From contig JAQGMS010000220.1 in the NCBI GenBank assembly GCA_028292245.1, forward strand, positions 1 to 38,167: 38,167 bases of DNA, read 5' to 3'. The translations under genes were made by a program, and so were the position numbers. Position 1 is the first letter of the stretch; each line of letters opens with the position of its first letter. This DNA comes from Ramlibacter sp. Lineage in GTDB: Bacteria > Pseudomonadota > Gammaproteobacteria > Burkholderiales > Burkholderiaceae_C. The notes beneath the pieces are model-generated. The model was not told the DNA's origin and made no database searches. It was given only the letters and a program-made list of their open reading frames with translations. Below are positions 9,257 through 16,773 of this stretch, in pieces.

Positions 9257-9811
9257 TCAGGTTGGCGGCAAAGCCTCGGGAGACTTCGTGTTGTCGGCCG
9301 CCGGCCACTGCATCTCGGTGGAGGGAAGCTGCTGCTCCTTGCCGGTGACACGCTCGACGGTCAACGCGTACACCGTGACCGCATCCAGTCGCGGATAAAA
9401 GCCCTTCGGGCGGGTCGGATCGTTGCCGTGGTATTTCGCCATGAGCGCGTCGAAGAACAGCGATTTCTTCGGGCGGTCGTCGATGATCGCCACGCGGCCG
9501 AAGACCACGATGCTCTGGTACTCGACGGAGGTGTCGCATTCATAGCGCCCGTACGCAAACACTTCGCCCGGGGCGGCTACTTCGAAACACACCCGTGGAT
9601 CGTGGCGCACGTTGTCCTGCAGGTGGCCACGGGCACTCGTGTTGTGCAGCCAGACCTGGCCGCCCAGCCAGACATACAGGAGCGGGCAGACATAGGGGGA
9701 GCCATCCGGGCTGATGGTGGCCAGGTGGCCGCAATAGCCCGTGGACAGCAGTTTGTCGATCTTGGCCTCGGCCATCAGCTTGTCGGCGCGGCGAACGGGT
9801 GGGCTGCTCAT
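9257..9811 (-). CDS. Pyridoxamine 5'-phosphate oxidase family (FMN-binding) protein
   Basis: Predicted flavin-binding split-barrel protein of 184 residues. Recognisable parts are the N-terminal GYCGHLATISPDGSPYVCPLLYVW, the middle RGHLQDNVRHDPRVCFEVA and the strand SIVVFGRVAIIDD, as in the FMN-dependent pyridoxamine-oxidase-like group (Pfam PNPOx-like). True pyridoxal synthesis is unlikely given the size; flavin-dependent reduction or heme utilisation are alternatives. It lies in a same-strand run between a DUF1801 gene and an SDR gene. Confidence 0.82.
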   Translation of the reverse strand: MSSPPVRRADKLMAEAKIDKLLSTGYCGHLATISPDGSPYVCPLLYVWLGGQVWLHNTSARGHLQDNVRHDPRVCFEVAAPGEVFAYGRYECDTSVEYQSIVVFGRVAIIDDRPKKSLFFDALMAKYHGNDPTRPKGFYPRLDAVTVYALTVERVTGKEQQLPSTEMQWPAADNTKSPEALPPT

Positions 9812-9822
9812 GTGTCATCCCC

Positions 9823-10248
9823 TCAGGACTTTGCCTTCTTCTTCGGAGGTTTCGCCTTGCCGGAGCTGTTGAGGGCGGCCGCTTCGCGAACCAGCGCCTT
9901 GAATGCGGCCGCGCCAACCTCCTGCCCTTCGTGGATGTCGATCGCGCGGCGGACGTTTCCATCGAGACTCGAATTGAAGAGGCCGGCCGGATCCGGCAGG
10001 GACGCGCCCTTGGCGAACGTAAGCTTCACCTTGTCCTTGTAGGACTCGCCGGTGCAGATGATGCCGTCGTGCGACCAGACGGGCGTGCCCATCCACTTCC
10101 ATTCCTCGACGACGTCCGGCACCGCGTCCTTGAGGAGCTTGCGAATCCTGCCCAGGGTTTCGCCGCGCCAGTCGCCGAGTTCGGCGATTCTCCTGGAGAT
10201 GAGCTCCGATGCCGGCAGGCCTTCGCCCGTGTCGGATTTTTTCACCAT
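9823..10248 (-). CDS. DUF1801-domain protein
   Basis: Cytoplasmic protein of 141 residues with the DUF1801 pattern: LGRIRKLLKDAVPDVVEEWKW at the start, then the YKDKVKLTFAKGA strand and a phosphate-like DPAGLF loop. The tail is lysine-rich (KPPKKKAKS). The family is often found in accessory regions and integron cassettes; its biochemical role is not established. It starts three bases after the stop of the YdhR-like gene and ends 11 bases before the PPOX-family start, consistent with an operon. Confidence 0.83.
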   Translation of the reverse strand: MVKKSDTGEGLPASELISRRIAELGDWRGETLGRIRKLLKDAVPDVVEEWKWMGTPVWSHDGIICTGESYKDKVKLTFAKGASLPDPAGLFNSSLDGNVRRAIDIHEGQEVGAAAFKALVREAAALNSSGKAKPPKKKAKS

Positions 10249-10251
10249 GGC

Positions 10252-10566
10252 CTACTCGTCGCTCAGGATCTGCTGCGTCACGTTGTCGACCACGACGGGG
10301 CTATCGAAGTAGGTCACGGTGGGATCGGTGCCGTACTTCTCGCGGACGAACGAGCGCCATGATTCCGTGTACAGGGCTTCTGCCTCCGCCCGTGAATTCC
10401 AAAGGTAGACGCCCCCTGCCGTTGCCCCGTCTTCGGACAGCACGTATATCTTCCGGAACAGGCCCGGAACGCCCCGGTACTTTGGCGCGGTGCTCAGGAA
10501 AATCCTGCGAGCCTCCTCGCGGGTGATCGGCTTTGGCAAGGTGAACGTCGTAAAGGCGGTAATCAT
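10252..10566 (-). CDS. YdhR-like putative monooxygenase (dimeric alpha-beta barrel)
   Basis: Small protein of 104 residues with the YdhR/antibiotic biosynthesis monooxygenase-like pattern: FTLPKPITREEARRIFLSTA, then APKYRGVPGLFRKIYVLSEDG and GGVYLWNSRAEAEAL. Such proteins form dimeric ferredoxin-like barrels and may oxidise small aromatics without cofactor. A strong ribosome binding site CAGGAGG stands seven bases upstream of the ATG at 10566. It follows the binding-protein gene closely. Confidence 0.8.
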   Translation of the reverse strand: MITAFTTFTLPKPITREEARRIFLSTAPKYRGVPGLFRKIYVLSEDGATAGGVYLWNSRAEAEALYTESWRSFVREKYGTDPTVTYFDSPVVVDNVTQQILSDE

Positions 10567-10578
10567 CTGAACCTCCTG

Positions 10579-11379
10579 TCATTCAAGCGGCGCCACGACG
10601 GCCCCGCGTATTCCAGCCCTCTCGATCGCCGCCTTGACCAGCCCACTGGACTTCGCATCCTCGATGAACCGGCGCGCGTATGTCACTCCGGGATCCCGTC
10701 CCTTGGGCATCGCCATGGCGTGCGGATCGATGCCGGGCCGACCGTCGAGGACGCGGGAACCCGGCAACTGATTCGCTATCTCGAACAGGCTCGGCTTGAT
10801 GTTGAAGATTGCGTCTGCTCCCCCGGCTTTCAGCATGCCCACTGTTCCATCGAGGCTTGCCGCCCGGACCACCACGCCATTTTTCAACGCGCCGGAAAGA
10901 AAGGCGTCCGGCCCGGACTTCTCCTGCACGGCAACTCGAACCCCGGGCCGATCCACATCAGCCATTGACAGGATGGGAGAACCGGCAGGGACGAGATAGC
11001 CGAATTCGATCTGCAGGTGCAGCCCGGTGAAGTCCCACTCCTTCGCCCGCGCGGGACTGAAGCCGACAAAGGCGACGTCCCAAGCGCCGGATTTCCCGCC
11101 GTCGAGAAGGGCTCCGACCGATGGATACAGCACCGGCTCAAACGGAACCCCTATGCGCAGTGCCAACTCTTTTCCGAGGTCAAATGCCACCCCCTTCATC
11201 TCGCCCGACGCAGAATCCCGTATTGCGTTGTGGGGACTGCCAAGCTGGAGCCCGACGCGAAGCTTGCCGGTCGGAGCCAAAGCCTGCCGCACTTCCGGTG
11301 CCGGGGCGGTGCCGATGCCCGCACAGCCGCTGAGTAGCAGCCCAAGTATCGCAGCCATCAGCCAATGAGTCGTTCGCAT
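10579..11379 (-). CDS. Family 3 solute-binding lipoprotein
   Basis: Periplasmic binding protein-like lipoprotein, 266 residues. The lipobox LLLSGC puts the acylated cysteine at residue 19. The mature part has the family 3 layout (GKLRVGLQLGSPHNAI, then GVAFDLGKELALRIGVPFEPVLYPS), the amino-acid-binding type. No permease or ATPase gene is adjacent, so it is an orphan receptor in this context. The ATG at 11379 is preferred over the GTG at 11388 because AGAGG stands eight bases upstream of it. Confidence 0.83.
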   Translation of the reverse strand: MRTTHWLMAAILGLLLSGCAGIGTAPAPEVRQALAPTGKLRVGLQLGSPHNAIRDSASGEMKGVAFDLGKELALRIGVPFEPVLYPSVGALLDGGKSGAWDVAFVGFSPARAKEWDFTGLHLQIEFGYLVPAGSPILSMADVDRPGVRVAVQEKSGPDAFLSGALKNGVVVRAASLDGTVGMLKAGGADAIFNIKPSLFEIANQLPGSRVLDGRPGIDPHAMAMPKGRDPGVTYARRFIEDAKSSGLVKAAIERAGIRGAVVAPLE

Positions 11380-11400
11380 TGCGTCCACCTCTGATGTTGG

Positions 11401-11778
11401 TCAGGCCCCGGGTGCGTGGCAAACCACTTCGATGTTGTGCCCGTCCGGACCAATGACGAAAGCTGCGTAGTAGTTCGCGTGGTAGTGCGGGCGCAGGCCG
11501 GGCGCACCATTGTCCTTGCCACCCGCCGCCAAGGCAGCGCGATAGAAAGCTTCGACTTGCTGGCGATTCCCGGCCGCGAACGCCAGGTGAAGATGCGCCG
11601 GCTTCTCTTCGGTTTGATGCAGGCACAAAGAAGCGTTGCTTTTTGGGACGACAAGCTCGACGCCGTACGCCGGCGCCCCCTCCCCGGCAACGGCTACGCC
11701 GATCGGTTCGAGCGCCTTGAGGAAGAACGCCTTGCTCGCCGCAAAGTCGCTGACTCCGAATTTGACGTGATCAAACAT
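11401..11778 (-). CDS. VOC-family (glyoxalase-like) protein
   Basis: Vicinal oxygen chelate fold protein of 125 residues. It starts MFDHVKFGVSDFAASKAFF, the usual first strand and helix, and has PAHLHLAFAA and the C-terminal YYAAFVIGPDGHNIEVVCH with a metal-ligand glutamate in NIEVV. Function may be lyase, dioxygenase or resistance protein; the sequence does not decide. The stop codon lies in GCCTGAC, a variant of the integron R'' core, which hints at cassette origin. It starts 33 bases after the RidA-family stop. Confidence 0.85.
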   Translation of the reverse strand: MFDHVKFGVSDFAASKAFFLKALEPIGVAVAGEGAPAYGVELVVPKSNASLCLHQTEEKPAHLHLAFAAGNRQQVEAFYRAALAAGGKDNGAPGLRPHYHANYYAAFVIGPDGHNIEVVCHAPGA

Positions 11779-11810
11779 GTCCGTTCCACCTTGAGTTGGA
11801 GGTATTCACG

Positions 11811-12212
11811 CTATAGCGCTCTTTGTGCCGTGACGTCGATTTCAATGAGGAACTCCGGCCGCACCAGACCTGCAACCAGAAGCGTCGTGACGGCAGGCCG
11901 AACCCCAGGCCATCGCTTCATCCGCTTTTCATTCAGCATCGGCAAATCCTCGCGGCGGACAACGTAGTAAGTCAGTCTGACGACGTCGGCCATTGTCATT
12001 TGGCCTGAGCGAAGCACCGCCTCGACATTTTCGATGGCCTGTTCACATTGGGATGCGAAATCGCCGGGCACCGTACCGTCGGCTCGCACGCCGACTTGGC
12101 CCGACACATGCAGTTGCCGGGCGTTTCGCAGCTCGGTCTCCACCGCGTGCGAATAGATCTCCTGGAACTGGGCCGGCACCGGCCAGATGTCGGCGGGGTT
12201 ATGGATCTTCAT
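11811..12212 (-). CDS. RidA/YjgF-family protein
   Basis: Protein of 133 residues of the Rid superfamily, some members of which hydrolyse reactive enamine/imine intermediates. Family features include LHVSGQVGVRADGTVPGDFASQCEQAIENVEAVL and VVRLTYYVVRREDLPML, plus the terminal RPEFLIEIDVTA. The arginine that RidA uses for catalysis lies in the R-P-E-F-L-I-E-I strand position. It is more divergent than archetypal RidA, so it probably belongs to one of the other Rid subgroups. Confidence 0.84.
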   Translation of the reverse strand: MKIHNPADIWPVPAQFQEIYSHAVETELRNARQLHVSGQVGVRADGTVPGDFASQCEQAIENVEAVLRSGQMTMADVVRLTYYVVRREDLPMLNEKRMKRWPGVRPAVTTLLVAGLVRPEFLIEIDVTAQRAL

Positions 12213-12250
12213 TTGATCTCATTTTGCACGTTCCGGCATTGTTTGCAGCA

Positions 12251-12275
12251 TCCGCTCGATGGAGGGGTCAGGCCC
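12251..12275 (-). repeat. Possible relic attC half (repeat copy 1) at the end of the MAPEG gene
   Basis: On the minus strand the MAPEG stop TGA lies in GCCTGACCCCTCCATCGAGCG. The same 15-base block CGCTCGATGGAGGGG (plus strand) recurs at 12,696-12,710 at the start of the same gene. GCCTGAC resembles an R'' core with one change from RYYYAAC. The repeats bracket one gene as attC sites would, but the other halves of the sites are missing. Confidence 0.4.
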
Positions 12276-12720
12276 CGGAGTTGGAAGCGATATGTACACC
12301 TGCCAGGACCCACATCGTGCTGAGCACGCCGTTGCTGACGGCAAACGCCGTGAGCCGGTGAATCACGTTGTTGTAGGTGAGATGGATGGCGCTGTGAACG
12401 ATGCGCAGAACGACGTAGGCCCAAGCGAGGAAGACCGCGAGCGGAGAGACGCCCGCAGTGACGTATAGCATGAGACACACGACATAAAACAGCACCGGCA
12501 ACTCAAGCAGGTTCATCAAGTTGCGGTTCGGGATGCTCACGTGCGAAGGAACTGAAGGCGACTCGCCGTACTTGAAATCGTCGACCACGATCTCCTTGCG
12601 ACGGCCGGCACGGACGCGAACAACGGGAATGAGCAGCAAGACAATGACTGTCCAGCAGCCCAGGGCGAACATCGGATAGAGGATTTCGAGGCCGCGCTCG
12701 ATGGAGGGGCTAGGCGACAT
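12268..12720 (-). CDS. MAPEG-family membrane protein
   Basis: Integral membrane protein of 150 residues related to membrane-associated eicosanoid/glutathione metabolism proteins. Four hydrophobic segments are visible, starting ILYPMFALGCWTVIVLLL, with the family pattern PNRNLMNLLELPVLFYVVCL in the middle. Bacterial members often have glutathione transferase or peroxidase-like activity, but many are uncharacterised. The first ten codons coincide with the repeat GCCTAGCCCCTCCATCGAGCG, so the N-terminus may derive from a relic attC and the native start may be the ATG of residue 17. It overlaps the upstream gene by 11 bases. Confidence 0.82.
   Translation of the reverse strand: MSPSPSIERGLEILYPMFALGCWTVIVLLLIPVVRVRAGRRKEIVVDDFKYGESPSVPSHVSIPNRNLMNLLELPVLFYVVCLMLYVTAGVSPLAVFLAWAYVVLRIVHSAIHLTYNNVIHRLTAFAVSNGVLSTMWVLAGVHIASNSGA
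12696..12717 (-). repeat. Possible relic attC half (repeat copy 2) at the start of the MAPEG gene
   Basis: Second copy of the block found at 12,251. On the minus strand the stop TAG of the upstream gene lies in GCCTAGCCCCTCCATCGAGCG. As at several other genes here, the stop codon falls in a GCCTRRC heptamer resembling an R'' core. No matching R' heptamer remains. Confidence 0.4.
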
Positions 12721-13018
12721 ACCTGCCTGCCAGCCAACCTATGACCGCGCCTCCGGTGATGCCCAGACCCAGGATTGGCGCGTACGCCTTTGTAATGATC
12801 GCGTCGGGCAAGCTGACAAGCAGGGCCACCACCACTCCTGTGACTGCGGGCGGTAACGGCAACTTGCACAGAGGAATGAGGAAGCCGATCGCGAATCGAC
12901 TGCAAAACGCTGCCGCCAGGGCGACAGGTTTGTCTTGGAATTGCATTGGCAGCATGGAGCCCACTGCGACCAAGCCGAAGCTGGTTCCGGCAACAAGACC
13001 AAAGAGGATTGGATTCAT
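12710..13018 (-). CDS. Small membrane protein, unknown function
   Basis: Hydrophobic protein of 102 residues with about three membrane segments (residues 4-22, 55-75 and 82-98) and glycine-rich packing motifs such as GLGITGGAVIGWLAG. I do not recognise a family. The start ATG at 13018 follows directly after a truncated attC remnant, so this is probably a cassette gene. It overlaps the MAPEG gene by 11 bases. Confidence 0.65.
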   Translation of the reverse strand: MNPILFGLVAGTSFGLVAVGSMLPMQFQDKPVALAAAFCSRFAIGFLIPLCKLPLPPAVTGVVVALLVSLPDAIITKAYAPILGLGITGGAVIGWLAGRYVA

Positions 13019-13032
13019 GCGGCGCTTAGTTA

Positions 13033-13039
13033 GTTAGAG
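13033..13039 (-). other. Residual R'' core of a decayed attC
   Basis: Minus-strand heptamer CTCTAAC, the exact complement of the GTTAGAG R' core at 13,643-13,649. In an integron the R' at the start of a cassette and the R'' at its end come from the same circle and so match. The pair therefore delimits a former cassette of about 610 bases holding the two membrane-protein genes at 13,044-13,633. The rest of the attC is lost. Confidence 0.5.
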
Positions 13040-13043
13040 TGCA

Positions 13044-13397
13044 TCACGCGCGCCATGCTATCGCGAGGACGATTGCTCCCCAAGTCGCAAGCAACCAGAC
13101 CGAGCTCCATGCACCCGGCTTGCCATGCCCCTCGCGGCCGCCTCCAATCTCGTGGTCGTCCGCGCCAATTTGAATGAGGGCGGAAAGCGCATCGCCGACG
13201 AAAAAGCCTGCGTCGGGCCCTCGCACAGCCCCTATGACAAAGAAAAAGACCGCCGAGAAAATCGCTATCGGGCGCAGCGCGGGCGGGGATTCGAATGCGA
13301 ATGCGAGCAGGAAGGCGGCCACCAAACCAAGAACGGCACCCATCACGCCCGCAATCGCGCCAATGACGATCCGATCTCCAAGCGACATCGGTCTCAT
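13044..13397 (-). CDS. Membrane protein, unknown function
   Basis: Predicted membrane protein of 117 residues with three hydrophobic segments (residues 9-33, 40-58 and 99-115) and a short acidic, histidine-containing loop between the last two (QIGADDHEIGGGREGHG). I do not recognise the family. It shares a putative decayed cassette with the next gene upstream, separated by 11 bases. A GAGAGAA sequence upstream of the ATG at 13397 could serve as ribosome binding site. Confidence 0.65.
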   Translation of the reverse strand: MRPMSLGDRIVIGAIAGVMGAVLGLVAAFLLAFAFESPPALRPIAIFSAVFFFVIGAVRGPDAGFFVGDALSALIQIGADDHEIGGGREGHGKPGAWSSVWLLATWGAIVLAIAWRA

Positions 13398-13408
13398 GGC
13401 GCTTTCTC

Positions 13409-13633
13409 TCAGTCGGTCTCGACGATGCGTTTGAGCGCGCTGTCACTGGCTCTCAGGGCGATTCCGCACAACACCACAGCAAATCCTATTGGGAATGCCA
13501 ACATCCATTGATTGGTTCCGGCCCAGTGGAACGCCAGCCACGCAGCTGCGATGGCGCAACCGAGGCCGAGGATCATGTACGCCCAGCGCCAACCGTCCCA
13601 GGTTCTCTCGTCATCAGATACTGGAAGGCTCAT
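13409..13633 (-). CDS. Small two-span membrane protein, unknown function
   Basis: Protein of 74 residues with two hydrophobic segments (about residues 17-37 and 42-60) flanked by polar ends. It is the first gene of a putative cassette: its ATG lies nine bases after the R' core GTTAGAG, and GAGGGGAA just upstream gives a good ribosome binding site formed partly by the core itself. The family is not recognised. Confidence 0.6.
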   Translation of the reverse strand: MSLPVSDDERTWDGWRWAYMILGLGCAIAAAWLAFHWAGTNQWMLAFPIGFAVVLCGIALRASDSALKRIVETD

Positions 13634-13642
13634 GTTCTTCCC

Positions 13643-13690
13643 CTCTAACGTAAAAGTGACCGGCGGCTCCTCAAGGCAGGCACCTTACTC
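13643..13690 (-). other. Truncated attC (L'-R' half retained)
   Basis: The minus strand reads GCCGGTCACTTTTAC followed by GTTAGAG. This is nearly the same 3' half as in the intact attC at 27,770-27,856 (CCGGTCATCTTTAC then GTTCGAC). The matching 5' half is absent, with only CCTGCCTTGAGGAG before it. It shows that integron cassettes once extended at least this far to the left. Confidence 0.6.
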
Positions 13691-13984
13691 GCCCACATGA
13701 TGCCACTCCCTTTCAGGCAGTGACGCGAAAAATGAGTGCACTTTCTCCAATCCACCGTGTTGCTCCGCCCATTCCAGGTGCTCGCGGAGCCGCCCCGCCT
13801 TTTGCTCGTCGCTGGTTTCGCCCCACGCTCCGAGGATCAGCGGCGCAGCAGGGATGGAGCCGTACCCGTCACGACGCGTGTTCGGGAGCAGTTCGTAGAG
13901 CCTGCTCCACTTCTGCTGCTTGGGACAGATGCGGCCACCTTCGGCGGCGAGCGCCAGGACAACTGCAAGAGTGACGGCGGCCAT
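13685..13984 (-). CDS. Small exported protein, unknown function
   Basis: Predicted protein of 99 residues starting MAAVTLAVVLALAAEGGRICPKQQ, a probable short signal sequence or membrane anchor, then a soluble part with the tail EVHSFF-like LEKVHSFFASLPEREWH. The ATG at 13984 was preferred over one at 14014 that overlaps lysE. A GTTAGGC heptamer lies just upstream at the lysE stop, and the gene ends at a truncated attC, so it is probably a cassette. I do not recognise the family. Confidence 0.6.
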   Translation of the reverse strand: MAAVTLAVVLALAAEGGRICPKQQKWSRLYELLPNTRRDGYGSIPAAPLILGAWGETSDEQKAGRLREHLEWAEQHGGLEKVHSFFASLPEREWHHVGE

Positions 13985-13994
13985 TCGTTGCCGC

Positions 13995-14627
13995 CTAACG
14001 CGCCGAGGCGACAAGCTTCAAGCCCAAGCCGACCATGACAAGGCCCGCCGCGCGATCGACCCAGGCTTTGCAGTCGAGGTATGCCCGCCTTGGCCGGTTC
14101 GACGAGAGCATCGTGGCGACGATTGCATACCAACCCGTCTCGATGACGAAGACCACCGACACGAGCACCGCGGCGAAAAGCGCGGAGAAAGTGCCGGGAA
14201 GGAACGCGGCGAACACGCTCGCATAGACGATGGCGGTCTTGGGATTGCTGACTTGGGTGGTGAATCCGAGCCAAAACGATCGAGACACCGAGGTGGCATC
14301 GCTCTGGCCAGCAGCCTCGACCGCAAGCGATACCTTGGCGGCTCGAAAGATGCGAAAGCCCAGGTAGCAGAGGTACAGGCCGCCGAGCACTTTGAGAGCC
14401 AGGTAGACAGAGGGCACGGCAAGCAACACGGCCTGCAGACCTACAAGTGCTGCGACGGCGAAGACCACGCCGCCTGCGCCCATGCCCACAGCGGCGCCCA
14501 GGCCGTTCGCGCGAGACGTTGCGACCGCAAGGCGGGCCACCATGACGAAACTCGGACCGGGGCTGACGGTACCGACAGCAAGCGCGCCGACGACGCCTGC
14601 GAGTGCAGCGATTTCTTGCATGAGCAT
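13995..14627 (-). CDS. LysE/RhtB-family amino acid exporter
   Basis: Inner-membrane exporter of 210 residues with six predicted membrane segments. Family features are the N-terminal TVSPGPSFVMVARLA, the central GGLYLCYLGFRIFR, and GFTTQVSNPKTAIVYASVFAAFLP. Substrates of the family include lysine, threonine, homoserine lactone and cysteine pathway metabolites; none can be chosen here. An AGGAG box precedes the ATG. The stop TAG lies in CGTTAGGC, which matches an R' core, suggesting that the next gene downstream was inserted as a cassette directly behind it. Confidence 0.88.
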   Translation of the reverse strand: MLMQEIAALAGVVGALAVGTVSPGPSFVMVARLAVATSRANGLGAAVGMGAGGVVFAVAALVGLQAVLLAVPSVYLALKVLGGLYLCYLGFRIFRAAKVSLAVEAAGQSDATSVSRSFWLGFTTQVSNPKTAIVYASVFAAFLPGTFSALFAAVLVSVVFVIETGWYAIVATMLSSNRPRRAYLDCKAWVDRAAGLVMVGLGLKLVASAR

Positions 14628-14653
14628 CTCCTGGCGGATTGTGCGGCCTGAGG

Positions 14654-14660
14654 GTTGGGC
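14654..14660 (-). other. R''-like core at the end of the VOC gene
   Basis: Minus-strand heptamer GCCCAAC fits RYYYAAC and overlaps the TAG stop of the gene at 14,660-15,106 by one base. No second half of an attC is visible before lysE. It may be a relic. Confidence 0.3.
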
Positions 14661-15106
14661 TAAGCCGCCCGCCCGAGCTCTTGGGCAAGCCCGATGAGAA
14701 TTCCTTCGGGCCCCCGGATGTAGCAGAGCCGATACGCATCTTGGTACTGGACCACCTCGCCGACGAGCTCCGCGCCTCGTTTGCGGAGTCGAGCGAGCGT
14801 ATCGTCGATGTTCTCCACGGTGAACATGACGCGCAGGTATCCGAGAGCGTTCACCGGGGCGTTGCGGTGATCGGCGACCACAGGCGGCGCGAGGAACCGG
14901 GAGATCTCGAGCCGGCTGTGCCCGTCCGGCGTACGCATCATGGCAATCTCCACGCGCATGTTGCGCAATCCGGTGACGCCGTCTGCCCAGTCTCCTTCGA
15001 TCGGGGCACGCCCTTCGAGTTCGAGGCCGAGTTCGGTGAAGAACTCAATGGCGGCGTCGAGGTCTTCGACCACTATGCCGACGTTGTCCATACGCTTGAC
15101 CGTCAT
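14660..15106 (-). CDS. VOC-family (glyoxalase-like) protein
   Basis: Second VOC-fold protein of the window, 148 residues from the ATG at 15106. It begins MTVKRMDNVGIVVEDLDAAIEFFTELGLELEG, with the first metal-ligand region, and ends in YRLCYIRGPEGILIGLAQEL, where the ligand glutamate lies in the usual place (GPEG/IL). The middle segment GYLRVMFTVENIDDTLARL is the second beta-alpha repeat. Substrate unknown. It follows an alpha/beta hydrolase gene by eight bases and is likely co-transcribed with it. Confidence 0.87.
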   Translation of the reverse strand: MTVKRMDNVGIVVEDLDAAIEFFTELGLELEGRAPIEGDWADGVTGLRNMRVEIAMMRTPDGHSRLEISRFLAPPVVADHRNAPVNALGYLRVMFTVENIDDTLARLRKRGAELVGEVVQYQDAYRLCYIRGPEGILIGLAQELGRAA

Positions 15107-15114
15107 GATATTTC

Positions 15115-15903
15115 CTATCTCGCCAAAATCCAGACAGCGATTTGCTGGACAACCTCGCGCTCCAGACCGTTGAAGCCGTGGTACGCAAAGGCCTCGCAGG
15201 GATCGCCCCTGTTCTCGCCGCCCTTGAACGACAGCAACTGGGTCCTCGGTGCATTTCCCAGCTTTCCCATCAGGACGGGCATCCCTGAAAAAGCGCAATG
15301 CTCGCACCCGTCCTGCTCGTGGTGTACCACCAAGACGGGGACTCGGATCTTGCCCAGCGGCATAGCCGGAACCGGGCGGTTGCCTTTGTAGTCCGTGAGT
15401 ATGGTTGACGTGAGAACCAGCCCGTCCGGCCCGTCAGGACCCGCAAGTTCAGTGGCGACGAAGGCCGCCGACTGGGTGCCACGGCTGGTGCCGACGAGCC
15501 ATACAGGAACCTTTGCGCTCTCTCGCAACCAACCGATGACCGCCTTGACGTCTGCGGCGTGTTCGGGCGTCTGACGGAACCCTGAAAGGAAGGACGAAGA
15601 CAGACGATCGGATGGGGCATCGATGACAGCAACCGTCAAGCCCGCGTCGGCGAAAAGCTGGCGTGTTCGAACAAGGAAGTTTCCCTCACCCCATTTCATC
15701 GAGCCGTTCGGGAAGATCTGCAGGCCCCCATGACCACCGGCGAAGAGGATGACCGCTGCTTTCGGCTCAGGAGGCGAAAGCACGATCATGCGTTGCGTGA
15801 CGCCGGGTCGAGTTGGAATATCGACCACCTTCTGTGTCGTCTGGGCCTGCCCGGTGGACAGCCAGGCGAACAGAGCGAGCGCGAAGAGGCGTTTGAGTCT
15901 CAT
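15115..15903 (-). CDS. Exported alpha/beta hydrolase
   Basis: Predicted periplasmic hydrolase of 262 residues. The signal peptide is MRLKRLFALALFAWLSTGQA with cleavage at residue 20. The core has an oxyanion-type loop FAGGHGGLQ, a nucleophile motif GTSRG inside WLVGTSRGTQSAAF, and a late VVHHEQDGCEHC segment. An esterase or acyl hydrolase of small substrates is possible; no substrate can be named. It overlaps the upstream gene by four bases (ATGA), so the two are coupled. Confidence 0.83.
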   Translation of the reverse strand: MRLKRLFALALFAWLSTGQAQTTQKVVDIPTRPGVTQRMIVLSPPEPKAAVILFAGGHGGLQIFPNGSMKWGEGNFLVRTRQLFADAGLTVAVIDAPSDRLSSSFLSGFRQTPEHAADVKAVIGWLRESAKVPVWLVGTSRGTQSAAFVATELAGPDGPDGLVLTSTILTDYKGNRPVPAMPLGKIRVPVLVVHHEQDGCEHCAFSGMPVLMGKLGNAPRTQLLSFKGGENRGDPCEAFAYHGFNGLEREVVQQIAVWILAR

Positions 15904-16340
15904 GGCTTGGCTTCGCGCTTCAGTATCGCTTTGGCGTCCTCGAACCCGATCGGTGCAGACGTATGCTCGTGCACGATACGTAGAACATGGCCACTGGGCC
16001 TGAGCACCCAGCTGATACGGTTCTGCATAGCCCGAAGTTCCTGGCCTTGGGCCGAGAAGGCTGCGTACGTCGCAAAGGCGCTCATCGAGGCGAAGCTGGG
16101 CTCACTTATGATTTTCACGTCTTCGAACGTGACCCTGACGCTCTCGTCGCGAAGCGAGGTGAACCAGCCCTCTACCGCGATTCTCCAAGCCAGGGCGCCT
16201 TCGTATGACCATATCCCCCAAGTGTCGAAGACCCTGACTTTGGGATCGTAGAGGTGCATGAACGTCTCGGCATTCTTTGCCAGGACCGCTGCCTTGTAGG
16301 TGTCGAGCGCTCGCAGCACCTGCTTCTCGGGGTCATTCAC
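15900..16340 (-). CDS. SnoaL/NTF2-like (DUF4440-type) protein
   Basis: Cone-fold protein of 146 residues. The pattern VLRALDTYKAAVLAKNAETFMHLYDPKVRVFDTW followed by VTFEDVKIISEP and LRPSGHVLRIVHEHTS is that of the SnoaL-like/DUF4440 ketosteroid-isomerase group. Members act as small hydrolases, isomerases or ligand binders. The start is GTG at 16340, overlapping the GFA gene stop by eight bases, and its stop overlaps the hydrolase start, indicating one operon from 16,773 down to 14,660. Confidence 0.84.
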   Translation of the reverse strand: MNDPEKQVLRALDTYKAAVLAKNAETFMHLYDPKVRVFDTWGIWSYEGALAWRIAVEGWFTSLRDESVRVTFEDVKIISEPSFASMSAFATYAAFSAQGQELRAMQNRISWVLRPSGHVLRIVHEHTSAPIGFEDAKAILKREAKP

Positions 16341-16773
16341 GGCGGGTCTCCTTGGGCGATCGAACCACCGCCGGCGGCGATGCGAATGCCGCGTCAGGGA
16401 TCGACGGCAGGTCGGAGAGCCACGGTAACGCCAAGTGCCGCCAAATTTGGGCAGATGGGCGAAGCTGCGCGCGTTGTGTCACGCAACCGAGGCGGATGAC
16501 TACCGAGGTGGGACTCTCGGCAGCGGCAGCGAACAACGGAGTCCCGCAGGTCGGGCAGAACGTCTGGATCCACGGTTTTCCATGCTGCATCATTGCGTAG
16601 CGCTTGGGCTCACCGCTGAGCCTGAACTGCCCGATCGGGACTTCAACGACAGTCCTGAAGGGTGCACCAGACATAACCTGGCAGTCGGCGCAGTGGCAAA
16701 CCGTCACGCCCGCGGGGTTGATCTCCCCGGTAAATGAGATCAACCCGCAGTGACATGCTCCGTCGATGTGCAT
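16333..16773 (-). CDS. GFA-family (glutathione-dependent formaldehyde-activating enzyme-like) protein
   Basis: Zinc-binding protein of 146 residues with the family's cysteines: GACHCGLI near the N-terminus, VCHCADCQ around residue 28, and FCPTCGTPL around residue 80. The family fold binds structural and catalytic zinc; members are said to join glutathione and formaldehyde, but most are untested. The ATG at 16773 is chosen because GGAG stands six bases upstream; a GTG at 16785 is in frame. It follows the acetyltransferase gene by 35 bases. It has a relative at 20,656. Confidence 0.86.
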   Translation of the reverse strand: MHIDGACHCGLISFTGEINPAGVTVCHCADCQVMSGAPFRTVVEVPIGQFRLSGEPKRYAMMQHGKPWIQTFCPTCGTPLFAAAAESPTSVVIRLGCVTQRAQLRPSAQIWRHLALPWLSDLPSIPDAAFASPPAVVRSPKETRRE

